DNA of 64,000 nt, taken from assembly GCA_900110595.1 (NCBI GenBank), contig FOEZ01000007.1, positions 124,001 through 188,000 of the forward strand, read 5' to 3'. The notes beneath the pieces are model-generated. The model was given only the letters and a program-made list of their open reading frames with translations. It was not told where the DNA came from and did not search any database. Made by a program: the position numbers and the translations under genes. This DNA comes from Arthrobacter sp. OV608. GTDB taxonomy: Bacteria > Actinomycetota > Actinomycetes > Actinomycetales > Micrococcaceae. This document shows positions 24,671-33,230 of this stretch, piece by piece; the first letter of the stretch is position 1; each line of letters starts with the position of its first letter.

Positions 24671-26276
24671 CGTCCAGGACACTCCACAGCCCGTCCGCAC
24701 GGCAGGGGATCGAGGCTTCCACCAGCGCCTGGCTGTGCGGGTGCCGCGGCGCCGCGAAGAAGTCTTTCGTTTCAGCCACTTCCACCACCTCGCCCTCAAG
24801 CAGGACAGCCACCCGGTCACACATGTACCGCACCACGTCCATGTCGTGCGAGATGACGATCAGGGAGAGGTTGTGTTCGCGCTGCAGCCGCAGGAGCAGG
24901 TTCAGGATGGTGCGCTGGGTCAACGCATCCAGGGCTGAGGTGGCCTCGTCGCAGATGAGGACCTGGGGTTCCAGCAGCAGGGCGCGGGCAATGGTGGCCC
25001 GCTGCAGCTGCCCGCCGGAGCACTGGCCCGGCCGCTTGTCCAGCATGGCCGCATCCAGCTCCACCTCGGCCATTGCGGCGGCGATCCGTTCATCGCGCTG
25101 CTCCGGTGTGAGGTCGTGCCCTTTGCGCAGGGGCGCCTGCAGGCTGGTGCGCAGCGTCATCCGCGGATCGAAGGCGCCGTGCGGTTCCTGGAATACCAGC
25201 TGCACCGCGGTGGCCTGCCGCGCGCCGGTTGCGTCCAACTGCCGGGTGATGGAGCCCGTGCTGGCAGTTTCCAGGCCGACAATGGCCTTGGCCAGGGTGC
25301 TTTTGCCCGAGCCCGACTGGCCCAGCACGCCCAGGATCTCGCCGCGCCGCAGGGTCAGCGAGACGTCCTGCAGTGCCGCGTTCCCCGCTTTCCGCCGGGG
25401 CCCGAAATGCTTGCCCACGCTGTCCAGCACCAGGACGTCCCGTTCCGTCGAGGGCGGACGGCGGCGGGACTCGGGCGCCAGCCGTGCGGCGGCCAGCAGC
25501 TCACGGGTGTAGGAGGTTTGGGGCCGCGTGAGCAGGTCCCGGGCAGGACCGGTCTCCACGATGCTGCCGGCGTTCATCACCAGCACCCGGTCCGCGTATG
25601 CGGCCACGGACGCGATGTTGTGCGTGATGTACAGGATGCCCAGGCCGCGTTCCCGGCGTTCCCTGTCCAGCAGCTGCAGGATCTGACGTTCGAGCATCTT
25701 GTCCAGGGCCGACGTCGGCTCATCCGCCAGCAGCATGCCAGGCTGGCCTGCCAGCGCCAGGGCCGTCATGGCGCGCTGCGCCATGCCTCCGGAGAGCTGG
25801 TGCGGGTAGGCCCGGGCGCCCTTGGCCGGATCTGCGAAGCCCACTTCGTCGAGCAGTTCGACGGCCTTGCTCCGTGCCTTGGCGCCCCGCAGGCCGGCAT
25901 GCAGGCGGAGGGGTTCCTTGAGGTGCTGCCCGATGGTCTGGTTCGGGTTGAACATCCTTTTGGGCTGCTGGAACAGCATCCCCAGCCTGCCGCCGCGCAC
26001 GGAGTTGAGTTCCTGTTCTGACGCGCGGGTCAGGTCGAGGCCGCCGAGCCGGATGGAACCGCCGGTGATTTCCAGGCCCGCCGGCAGAAGCCGCAGGCAG
26101 GACATCGCCGTCAGTGTCTTGCCGGAACCGGAACTGCCTACCAGCGCAACGAACTCGCCGGGCTGCACGGACAGGGAGACATCGGAGAGCAGGGGCTTGC
26201 GGGAAGTCCCGCCGTCGGGCCCTTGATGGCCCACCTCCAGCCCCTCCAGCACCAGCCCCGGGTTTAGAGGGCTCAT
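24627..26276 (-). CDS. Fused dipeptide/metallophore-type ABC ATPase (two nucleotide-binding domains)
   Basis: A 549-residue protein with two complete ABC ATPases, as if DppD and DppF were joined. The first half has GSSGSGKT (Walker A) and LSGGMAQR (signature), the second GQSGSGKS and CSGGQLQR. It powers import with the two permeases encoded upstream, and its start overlaps the end of the second permease gene by four bases. It is the last gene of the four-gene importer operon. Its 3' end overlaps ligC by 44 bases. Confidence 0.9.
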   Translation of the reverse strand: MSPLNPGLVLEGLEVGHQGPDGGTSRKPLLSDVSLSVQPGEFVALVGSSGSGKTLTAMSCLRLLPAGLEITGGSIRLGGLDLTRASEQELNSVRGGRLGMLFQQPKRMFNPNQTIGQHLKEPLRLHAGLRGAKARSKAVELLDEVGFADPAKGARAYPHQLSGGMAQRAMTALALAGQPGMLLADEPTSALDKMLERQILQLLDRERRERGLGILYITHNIASVAAYADRVLVMNAGSIVETGPARDLLTRPQTSYTRELLAAARLAPESRRRPPSTERDVLVLDSVGKHFGPRRKAGNAALQDVSLTLRRGEILGVLGQSGSGKSTLAKAIVGLETASTGSITRQLDATGARQATAVQLVFQEPHGAFDPRMTLRTSLQAPLRKGHDLTPEQRDERIAAAMAEVELDAAMLDKRPGQCSGGQLQRATIARALLLEPQVLICDEATSALDALTQRTILNLLLRLQREHNLSLIVISHDMDVVRYMCDRVAVLLEGEVVEVAETKDFFAAPRHPHSQALVEASIPCRADGLWSVLDATAVRSPAPRQGQS

Positions 26277-27103
26277 TTTTCCGCCGCCAGGGGCAGCAGC
26301 AAAGGTGCCTCGGCCATGTGCGCCGCCCGCTGGCCGATCAGGGTGACACAGAGCGCCACAACGAAAATCACCAGGCCCGGCGCGAGGATCCCCATCGGTG
26401 CCCGGTCCGCGAAGGGTTGCGCGGCCGCGAGCATGGAACCCCAGTCCGACTGCGGCGGCTGGACGCCCAGGCCAAGGTAGGAGAGCGCACCCACACTGAT
26501 GAGCAGGTGACCGAAGCGCAGGGTGGCCTGGCCCAGGATGGGCGCAGCGAGATGGGGCAGTACGTGCCGGAAGATGATGAACGACGGCGGGCAGCCCACC
26601 ACGCGGGCGGCCTCCACAAAGCCTCGGGCTGAGACGTCGTACGCGAGGGTCCGGGCCAGGCGGGCGAAGGGCGTCCAGCCCGTCACTGTCAGGGCGAGCA
26701 GCAGCGGCCCGAAGCCCGTGCCCAGCGCCGCCACGATGAACAGGGCTACCACCATTTCCGGCAGGGCCAGCAGGACATCGTTGGTGCGGGTCAGGAATTC
26801 ATCCACCCAGCCCCTCCGGCGCGCGCTCAGGATGCCGATGGCCACGCCGAGCAGGCACGTCAGCACCGTAGCCAGGGCGGCCACAGACATGGAGAACTGA
26901 CCGCCTTCGAGGGTCCGGCTGAGGGTGTCCCGGCCCAGGTTGTCCGTTCCCAGCCAGTGCCTTGCCGATGGCCCGGCCAGGCGCTCGGCCAGGTTCTGTT
27001 CGGCTGGGGGATAGGGCGAGATCCATGGCGCCAGCAGCACAGCCAGCACAATAATGGCCAGGACGGCGGCGGCCACCGTGGAGACGGTAAACCGGCTACG
27101 CAA
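26273..27103 (-). CDS. ABC importer permease, DppC-like
   Basis: A 276-residue inner-membrane permease with an N-terminal helix and the binding-protein-dependent permease domain; the EAA loop is in EAARVVGCPPSFIIFRHVLP. It forms a heterodimer with the DppB-like protein. Gene overlaps: 8 bases with the upstream permease, 4 with the downstream ATPase. Confidence 0.88.
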   Translation of the reverse strand: MRSRFTVSTVAAAVLAIIVLAVLLAPWISPYPPAEQNLAERLAGPSARHWLGTDNLGRDTLSRTLEGGQFSMSVAALATVLTCLLGVAIGILSARRRGWVDEFLTRTNDVLLALPEMVVALFIVAALGTGFGPLLLALTVTGWTPFARLARTLAYDVSARGFVEAARVVGCPPSFIIFRHVLPHLAAPILGQATLRFGHLLISVGALSYLGLGVQPPQSDWGSMLAAAQPFADRAPMGILAPGLVIFVVALCVTLIGQRAAHMAEAPLLLPLAAEK

Positions 27104-28037
27104 GGGTTCCTCCCACCGTGCGGCTGAGGAAACGGTGGACGAAGTCCGCCAGAGTGGTCACCCCGACGGCGAGGGCCACCACAACCACTACGCCGCCCTG
27201 GGCCAGCGGGATATCGCTGTTCACCACGGCGTCGAAGAGCAGCCTGCCCATGCCCGGTACGGCAAAAATAACCTCCACAATGACCGAACCGCCCAAGAGG
27301 CCGGCGAACCACACCGCGAACAGGGTGGATAACGGCACCAGGCCGTTCGGCACCACGTGGCGGAGGATCGCCTGGCCGTGGCTCAGGCCCCGGGCCCGGG
27401 CCGCCGGCACGTGCTCTGCCGCTGCTGCATCGACGATCCCGGCGCGGACCGCCGAGGTGAAGAAGCTGATGGGCCGCAGCGCAAGGGTCAGGGCCGGCAG
27501 CACCGCGGAGGAGAGGTCGTTCCAGCCGGCTGTGGGCAGGACTGACAGTTTTAGGGCGAAGACCAGGACCAGCACGGGAGCCACCCAGTATTCCGGCATG
27601 GCGATCAGGGCCTGGGTCACCGCTGTGATGGCCTTGTCCGCGCCGCTCCCGGGACGCAATCCGGAAATGATTCCCAGCGGGAGTGACACGGCGGCGGCCA
27701 GGACCAGTGCCATGGCCACCAGGCTGAATGTGACGGACAGCGCCGGCAGCACCTGCTCCACCACTGGTGTGCGGCTGACGAAGGACAGGCCCATGTCGCC
27801 GCTGAAGAAATCCCCGAGCCACCGGAGGTACTGGACGGCCAGGGGATCGTTCAGGCCGAGGCTCTCGCTGAGGCGTTGAACGGAAGCGTCATCGATGGCA
27901 TCACCGGCCACGCGTGAGCGGATGATCTTGCGCACCGGATCCCCGGGCGTGAAGTAGGGGATCAGGAAGACCGCAAAGGAGGACACCACAACAGCGGCCA
28001 CCAGGGTGGCCGTCCGTTTGGTGATGAACTGCAGCAT
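27096..28037 (-). CDS. ABC importer permease, DppB-like
   Basis: A 313-residue permease. The N-terminus FAVFLIPYFTPGDPVRKII is the typical DppB/NikB signature, and the EAA loop reads ARARGLSHGQAILRHVVPNGL. It starts 19 bases after the binding-protein gene and overlaps the next permease. Confidence 0.88.
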   Translation of the reverse strand: MLQFITKRTATLVAAVVVSSFAVFLIPYFTPGDPVRKIIRSRVAGDAIDDASVQRLSESLGLNDPLAVQYLRWLGDFFSGDMGLSFVSRTPVVEQVLPALSVTFSLVAMALVLAAAVSLPLGIISGLRPGSGADKAITAVTQALIAMPEYWVAPVLVLVFALKLSVLPTAGWNDLSSAVLPALTLALRPISFFTSAVRAGIVDAAAAEHVPAARARGLSHGQAILRHVVPNGLVPLSTLFAVWFAGLLGGSVIVEVIFAVPGMGRLLFDAVVNSDIPLAQGGVVVVVALAVGVTTLADFVHRFLSRTVGGTLA

Positions 28038-28056
28038 TCGCGGCGGGCTTCGGGAA

Positions 28057-29607
28057 CTAGGACGCGGCCTTGGCGGTCTTCGCCGTCAAGACATAGCGGG
28101 ACAGCGGGTCCTGGACGTAGCCCAGCACGTTGGTGCGGATCGCGTCCGTGGCCTGCTCGTTCACCAGCCAGGCGTTGACGGCCTTGTCCTGCAGGATCTG
28201 GCCGGCCTTGGCGTACAGCTTGTAGCGCTCGGTGGTGTCCACGGTCTTGGCGGCGTCAGCGATGATCCGGTCGTACTCCGGGTCGCAGAAGTGGCTCAGG
28301 TTGTAGGTGCCTTTACAGGTGTAGTCAGCGGTGAGGAAGCCGATGGGGTCGGCGATGTCGATCAGCCGGTTCCGCTGGCTGAGCAGCATGTCGTAGTTAC
28401 CAGCCAGGACATCCGGCTCCGCCGAGGCGTATTCCTTGGAGGTGATGGTCACCGGGATGCCGATGTTCTTCAGGTTCTCCTGCACCACGGCGGCGACGTC
28501 CGCAAATTCGGCGCGCTCCACGATGGCAATGATCTCGAGGGGCCGGTCCGCCGTGTAGCCGGCACCGGCGAGCAGCTTGCGGGCTTCCTCGATGTCCTGT
28601 TGCTGCTTGTCCTGCTTCCCGCCGGCCCAGGGCTCGGACGGCGCGAACGGTCCGGTGGCAGGCAGGGCCGCGCCCTCGTACACGCTCGCGGCCAGGGCGT
28701 CGAGGTCCAGCGCTTCCCGGACCGCCTTGCGGACCTCCACGTTGTCCAGCGGGGCGCGGCCGTTGTTCATGTACATGGTGGCGGTGCGGGGGGAATCGGC
28801 TCCCAGGACGGTGACGCCGTCGTCCGCTTTCAGCCCCGCGAGGCTTGCGACGGGGATGGACAGCGAGATGTCCGACTCGCCCGTCTGCACCTGGGCGGCG
28901 CGCGTGGGGCCGTTGGTGATGAACCGGACTTCGGCGCCGGCAAGCTGCACATCGCCGCCCCAGTAGTTTTCGTTGCGGTCCAGGGTGAGGGACTGCTTTG
29001 CCTTCTCCGAGACGGGGGTGAAGGGCCCGGTGCAGTGCCCGAACGGGTCCAGGCCTTCGGGTTTGTAGGCGGCCGGTGCCATGATGCCGGTGTTGACGCT
29101 GGCCAGCCGGTAGGGCACCAGCGGGTTCTCGGCGGGAGTGCTGACCCGGACGGTCTGGCCGTCCACTGCGGTGACACTGCTGATCATGGTGCGGTTGAAG
29201 GCGCGCGCCGGAACCTTCGCGTCGAGGACGTGGTTGAGCGCCGACACCACGGACTCGGCGGTGACGTCGGTGCCGTCCTGGAACCTGACGCCCTGGCGGA
29301 TACTGAAGTCCCAGTCCAGGGGTGAGGTCTGCTTCCACTCGGTGGCCAGGGACGGCAGGACCTTGCCCTCGGCCTGGTTGAAGGTGGTGAGCGTTTCCAG
29401 GCACCCGGAGAGGGACAGGATGTACGCGGCGTCGGACTCAATCGCCCAGTTCGCCACCGGTGCGCGGAAATTGTCCACCACGATCCGCTGGCTGGTGTCC
29501 GCCGCAGCGCTGGGCTGGGTGGCCTGGGTTCCGCTGAAACCGCAACCGGTCAGGGTCAGGGCGGCCGCCGCGGCCACGAGGACGAGGGGACGGAAGGAGG
29601 AGCGCAC
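28057..29607 (-). CDS. ABC importer substrate-binding lipoprotein, family 5
   Basis: A 516-residue lipoprotein: signal ends LTLTGCG, with the lipid-bearing Cys near residue 22, followed by a family 5 solute-binding domain (opp/nik/cnt type). It captures the ligand outside the cell for the downstream permeases. Family 5 members bind peptides, nickel or metal-chelator complexes. The DtxR/IdeR-type box 57 bases upstream argues for a siderophore or other metallophore rather than a food peptide; that is inference. Confidence 0.88.
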   Translation of the reverse strand: MRSSFRPLVLVAAAAALTLTGCGFSGTQATQPSAAADTSQRIVVDNFRAPVANWAIESDAAYILSLSGCLETLTTFNQAEGKVLPSLATEWKQTSPLDWDFSIRQGVRFQDGTDVTAESVVSALNHVLDAKVPARAFNRTMISSVTAVDGQTVRVSTPAENPLVPYRLASVNTGIMAPAAYKPEGLDPFGHCTGPFTPVSEKAKQSLTLDRNENYWGGDVQLAGAEVRFITNGPTRAAQVQTGESDISLSIPVASLAGLKADDGVTVLGADSPRTATMYMNNGRAPLDNVEVRKAVREALDLDALAASVYEGAALPATGPFAPSEPWAGGKQDKQQQDIEEARKLLAGAGYTADRPLEIIAIVERAEFADVAAVVQENLKNIGIPVTITSKEYASAEPDVLAGNYDMLLSQRNRLIDIADPIGFLTADYTCKGTYNLSHFCDPEYDRIIADAAKTVDTTERYKLYAKAGQILQDKAVNAWLVNEQATDAIRTNVLGYVQDPLSRYVLTAKTAKAAS

Positions 29608-29663
29608 AGGAAACCGCCTAGCAGGGCTGCCGCGGGGAGGGCAGGAATAAAAAGGGGACGGAC

Positions 29664-29682
29664 TTAGGGTAGCCTTCCCTTC
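29664..29682. promoter_or_regulatory. DtxR/IdeR-type iron box upstream of the ABC importer
   Basis: TTAGGGTAGCCTTCCCTTC contains AGGGTAGCCTTCCCT, which fits the core AGGNNAGNCTNNCCT at every fixed position. It lies 57-75 bases before the binding-protein start. In DtxR/IdeR regulation, iron-loaded repressor binds such boxes and the genes are turned on by iron shortage. Confidence 0.7.
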
Positions 29683-29757
29683 CGCGAAAGCGTGAATTGG
29701 TGACTCTGCTGTTCAGCTGGAGGGGCGTTGGCGCCGGAACAGCCCGGTTTATGAAAA

Positions 29758-29793
29758 GGAAAGCCCGCCATTTGGGGGAATGGCGGGCTTTCC
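29758..29793 (-). terminator. Terminator of the MHS transporter gene
   Basis: Perfect 15-base arms GGAAAGCCCGCCATT and AATGGCGGGCTTTCC with a 6-base loop. On the minus strand it is followed by TTTTCAT. It lies 45 bases beyond the stop of the transporter gene. Confidence 0.8.
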
Positions 29794-29837
29794 GGTCTAA
29801 AAACCGGGCTGGAATGTCGTCCGGTCGAGCAGAAAGG

Positions 29838-31157
29838 CTACTTCAGGCCGAGTTGCTTGGTGGGGATCTTGAAGGATTCCTTGGCAGTCAGTGCGGAGAC
29901 GGCGGCCACCACGCAGATGACGGCGGTGAAGATGCTGATCTGGACCCAGCCGCCGGGCTTGATGCCGCCCATGGCTGCCACGATGGCGGGTGCGAACCCT
30001 GCCATCAGGAAGCCCAGCTGGGTGCCGATGGCCAGGCCGGAGAAGCGGACCTTGGTGCTGAACATCTCGGCATAGAAGGACGGCCAGACGGCGTTGGAGG
30101 CGGCGTAACCGCAGGAGAAGAAGCCAATGGCGGCCAGGAACATCAGCGGCACGCTGCCGGATTCCAGGCTAAGCAGGAACACTGGCGTCAGGGCTGCGCT
30201 GGCCAGGGCGCCGTAGATGTAGACGGGCTTGCGGCCGATCTTGTCCGCGAGCATGCCGAACAGGGGCTGGGTTCCCAGGGCCACCACGTTGGCGGCCACC
30301 ACAAGCCAGAGGGTGGTGGTGCCGTCCACGCCGGCAACGGTCTTGGCGTAGCTGATGGCGAGGGTGCCGAACACTGTGGAGACTGCGGCGATGAAGGCGC
30401 AGCAGATCACACGGAGGACATCGCGCCAGTGGCCCTTGAGCAGATCGGCGACCGGGAGCTTGGAGATCTGGGCGGTCTTCTGGGCTTCCTCGAACGCCGG
30501 CGGCTCATGCAGTGTGCGGCGGATAAAGAACGCGACGATCACCACAACGGCGCTCAACCAGAAGGGGATGCGCCAGCCGATGCCGTACTTGATCTCGTCC
30601 GGGAGGGCCAGGACGGGGATGAAGACGAGGGCGGCGAGGATCTGGCCGCCCTGGGTGCCGGTGAGGGTCCAGGACGTAAAGAAGGAGCGGCGGTTGTCCG
30701 GGGCGTGTTCCAGTGTCATGGAGGAGGCTCCGGCCTGCTCGCCGGCTGCGGACAGGCCCTGGCAGAGCCGGGCGAGGACCAGCAGGGCCGGAGCCCACCA
30801 GCCGACGGTGTTGAAGTCCGGCAGGCAGCCGATCACGAAGGTGGAAGCGCCCATCAGGAGGAGGGTGAACATCAGGACCTTCCGCCGGCCCACCCTGTCG
30901 CCGAAGTGGCCCAGGATGACGGCGCCCACCGGGCGTGCCACGTAGGCGAAGCCGAAGGTGGCGAAGGACATGATGGCCGCATTCGCGTCAGCATTCGGGA
31001 AGAAGACCGTGGGAAAGATCAGGGCGGCTGCGGAACCGAAGATGAAGAAGTCGTAGTATTCGACGGCGCTGCCCAGGAAGCTTGCGAGGGCTGCCTTCTT
31101 CGGCGTCCCGGCCGGGGCAACAATGCCTGGCTCAGCGGACGGAAGTATCTGGCTCAT
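29838..31157 (-). CDS. MHS-type MFS transporter, probable shikimate/quinate/aromatic acid importer
   Basis: A 439-residue proton symporter of the metabolite:H+ symporter branch of MFS, twelve helices, with the signature GHFGDRVGRRKVL after helix 2 and ADKIGRKPVYI in the second half. ShiA and related carriers share VEYYDFFIFG near the start. It is divergent from an IclR regulator and near qsuD/qsuB and the pca genes, so quinate, shikimate or protocatechuate is the likely cargo. Terminator downstream. The choice between these substrates is open. Confidence 0.85.
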   Translation of the reverse strand: MSQILPSAEPGIVAPAGTPKKAALASFLGSAVEYYDFFIFGSAAALIFPTVFFPNADANAAIMSFATFGFAYVARPVGAVILGHFGDRVGRRKVLMFTLLLMGASTFVIGCLPDFNTVGWWAPALLVLARLCQGLSAAGEQAGASSMTLEHAPDNRRSFFTSWTLTGTQGGQILAALVFIPVLALPDEIKYGIGWRIPFWLSAVVVIVAFFIRRTLHEPPAFEEAQKTAQISKLPVADLLKGHWRDVLRVICCAFIAAVSTVFGTLAISYAKTVAGVDGTTTLWLVVAANVVALGTQPLFGMLADKIGRKPVYIYGALASAALTPVFLLSLESGSVPLMFLAAIGFFSCGYAASNAVWPSFYAEMFSTKVRFSGLAIGTQLGFLMAGFAPAIVAAMGGIKPGGWVQISIFTAVICVVAAVSALTAKESFKIPTKQLGLK

Positions 31158-31269
31158 GGAGTTCCTTTTGATGTGACGACTTTGTCGCGGATGGATCGGG
31201 GGCTTCAGCCGGCGAGGCCTGGGTCAAGGCGTGGCCGGTACGGCTGCAGTGGCGGGAGAACCCGGACAG

Positions 31270-31286
31270 TAGCCACATGGTGGGAG
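31270..31286. promoter_or_regulatory. Candidate IclR operator, transporter side
   Basis: TAGCCACATGGTGGGAG. The same 17-base element, with three changes, occurs inverted at 31361-31377 on the regulator side of the same divergent gap. The core is CCAC-N3-GTGG. Confidence 0.5.
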
Positions 31287-31328
31287 CTACTTGTGCGATA
31301 CAGCAATGATGGCTGTGAGGGCAGTCAC

Positions 31329-31357
31329 TTGTCAACAAAATAATCATCTTGTAGCAA
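31329..31357 (+). promoter_or_regulatory. Promoter of the IclR regulator gene
   Basis: TTGTCA, 17-base AT-rich spacer, TAGCAA. It precedes the candidate operator at 31361 and the start at 31387. Confidence 0.55.
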
Positions 31358-31360
31358 TAG

Positions 31361-31377
31361 CTCTCACAATGTGGCAA
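31361..31377. promoter_or_regulatory. Candidate IclR operator, regulator side
   Basis: CTCTCACAATGTGGCAA, the reverse complement of TTGCCACATTGTGAGAG; it matches the element at 31270-31286 at 14 of 17 bases. It lies just downstream of the -10 box, where it would permit autorepression. Confidence 0.5.
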
Positions 31378-31386
31378 CATCGAGGT

Positions 31387-32214
31387 ATGAGTGTGAACCA
31401 AACCACAGCGCCCGATGATGTTGCCGCTGACGAAAGCCCGGCCAAAGCGGGCCGATCAGCCGACCGCACGGACATGGTGGGCAAGGCCCTCGGCCTGCTG
31501 GTCCTCCTGGGCGATGAACCCCGCGGCGCGAGTGCTGCGGAGATCTCCCGCCGGGCCCAGCTGCCTTTCAGCACCACGTACCGTCTCCTCGGCTCCCTGA
31601 CGCGGGACGGCTTTGTGGACTACGAGCCGGATGGCCGCCGCTACCACCTGGGCCTGCGGATCTTCCAGTTGGGTCAGCGCGTTTCCAACCATCACGGCTT
31701 CGCCGGAACCGCCCTGCCTGTCCTGCGGCGGGTGACCGAGCAGACGGGGGAGGCCACCATCCTCAGCGTCCGGGACGGCCATCACCACCTCACCGTGAAC
31801 AAGGTGGACGGCCCGCAGATGTTCCGGGTGACCAGCGATCCTGGCCATCTGGGCTCGCTCTCCACCACCGCCGTCGGCAAGGCGCTGGTGGCGTTTGCGG
31901 AGGACGCCGAGCGGGAAAAGCTGCTGGCAGAGCTTCCGCTGGAGCCCCTCACGGAAAAGTCCATCACGGACCGGGATGCCTTCCGTGCCGAAATTGAGCT
32001 GGTCCGCCGCCGCGGATTTGCCGTGATGGACGAGGAGAACGAGGCGGGCATGCGGGCCGTCGCCGTTCCGCTGCTCAACAGCCAGGGGCACGCGTTCGCT
32101 TCCCTGGCCACTGCAGTCCCGGTCTTCCGCCTCAGCCTGGAAGGGCTGGAGGCGCACGTCCCGCTGCTACAGGAAGCGGCGGCCGAGCTTGCTGCGCGCC
32201 TGCCCCAGCGCTAG
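31387..32214 (+). CDS. IclR family transcriptional regulator
   Basis: A 275-residue regulator: acidic N-terminal tail, winged helix-turn-helix (about 32-90; EISRRAQLPFSTTYRLLGSL) and the IclR effector-binding domain (about 110-270). Start at 31387; the frame is open to 31291 but that part contains the promoter. It is divergent from the MHS transporter and upstream of qsuD, so it probably responds to quinate, shikimate or protocatechuate and controls one or both. Confidence 0.88.
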   Translation: MSVNQTTAPDDVAADESPAKAGRSADRTDMVGKALGLLVLLGDEPRGASAAEISRRAQLPFSTTYRLLGSLTRDGFVDYEPDGRRYHLGLRIFQLGQRVSNHHGFAGTALPVLRRVTEQTGEATILSVRDGHHHLTVNKVDGPQMFRVTSDPGHLGSLSTTAVGKALVAFAEDAEREKLLAELPLEPLTEKSITDRDAFRAEIELVRRRGFAVMDEENEAGMRAVAVPLLNSQGHAFASLATAVPVFRLSLEGLEAHVPLLQEAAAELAARLPQR

Positions 32215-32225
32215 CCGCAACTCTG

Positions 32226-32267
32226 ATTTGTTCGTATCGAGAACAACAGTGCGGAAAGTGAACAAAT
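32226..32267. promoter_or_regulatory. IclR-type operator before qsuD
   Basis: TTGTTCGTATCGAGAACAA (32228-32246) is an inverted repeat of TTGTTC/GAACAA, and a further GAACAAAT (32260-32267) mirrors ATTTGTTC at 32226. This resembles the GTTCG...CGAAC sites of PcaU/PcaR-like IclR proteins. It is about 80-120 bases before the qsuD start. Confidence 0.5.
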
Positions 32268-32348
32268 GATGTACCGTAATTTCCATCACCCCGGCAGCGC
32301 ACCCTCCGCAAGGAAGCTGCCCGGTGCCGTATCAAAGGAGCTGCACGG

Positions 32349-33230
32349 ATGAGCAATCGAACTGAGTCCTACCTGGTGGGACTGGTCGGCGATGGCGTGA
32401 TGCCATCACTCACCCCGCACATGCACGAACGCGAAGGGGACGTGCAGGGCCTGCGCTACCTGTACCGGCCCATCGACCTGCTGGAGCTTGGCCTTCCCGG
32501 CGAATCCGTGGGCCAGCTGCTCCAGAGCGCCCGCAGCCTTGGCTTCAACGGCCTGAACATCACCCACCCCTGCAAGCAGCTGGTCCTGCAGCACCTGGAT
32601 GAGGTGTCCCCGGACGCCCTGCGGCTGGGTGCGGTCAACACCGTGGTGATCGAGGACGGCCGGTTCATCGGCCACAACACCGACTTCTCCGGCTTCGCCG
32701 GAGCCCTCGCCGCCGGACTTCCGGGCGCGAACCTGGACCACGTAGTCCAGCTGGGTGCCGGCGGTGCCGGCTCGGCTGTCGCCTACGCCCTGCTCACCGC
32801 CGGGGTCCGCCACCTGGACCTGGTGGACATGGACGCCGCCCGCGGCGCCACCCGCGCCGCCGAGCTGGCCGGGTTCTTCCCGGACAGCACCGTGACGGCA
32901 CGCACGACGACGGAGCTGCCGCAGCTGATGCCCCTGGCCGACGGACTGGTGCACTGCACCCCCGTGGGCATGGCCGCCCATCCCGGGCTCCCGCTGGACC
33001 TGGACCTGCTTGAGTCCCGCCACTGGGTGGCGGACATCGTCTACCGCCCCATCGATACCGAGCTGGTCCGGGGCGCCCGGGCCAAGGGCTGCGAGGTTCT
33101 TGACGGCGGCCGGATGGCAGTGGGCCAGGCCGCGGACGCCTTCCGCATCTTCACGGGCCTGGAAGCGGACCCGGACCGGATGCGCAGCCACTTCCTGGAG
33201 CTTGTGGCGGCCGAAGAGGTGGCCGCCTGA
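32349..33230 (+). CDS. qsuD: Quinate/shikimate dehydrogenase
   Basis: A 293-residue NAD(P)-dependent enzyme of the AroE family, oxidising shikimate to 3-dehydroshikimate and/or quinate to 3-dehydroquinate. Substrate-side residues are in GVMPSLTPHMHE and NITHPCKQ (Lys-Asp catalytic pair with HNTDFSGF), and the nucleotide fold in QLGAGGAGSAV. RYLYRPIDLLELG matches corynebacterial QsuD. Start has AAAGGAG at a good distance. Its stop overlaps the start of qsuB (TGATG). No dehydroquinate dehydratase is present here, so shikimate may be the main entry unless a genomic aroD helps. Confidence 0.88.
   Translation: MSNRTESYLVGLVGDGVMPSLTPHMHEREGDVQGLRYLYRPIDLLELGLPGESVGQLLQSARSLGFNGLNITHPCKQLVLQHLDEVSPDALRLGAVNTVVIEDGRFIGHNTDFSGFAGALAAGLPGANLDHVVQLGAGGAGSAVAYALLTAGVRHLDLVDMDAARGATRAAELAGFFPDSTVTARTTTELPQLMPLADGLVHCTPVGMAAHPGLPLDLDLLESRHWVADIVYRPIDTELVRGARAKGCEVLDGGRMAVGQAADAFRIFTGLEADPDRMRSHFLELVAAEEVAA

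Noticed and set aside
29697..31343. Plus-strand frame of 548 residues rich in Gly, Glu and Ala
   Set aside because: It is opposite the MHS transporter gene, covers its terminator hairpin and has no recognisable domain.
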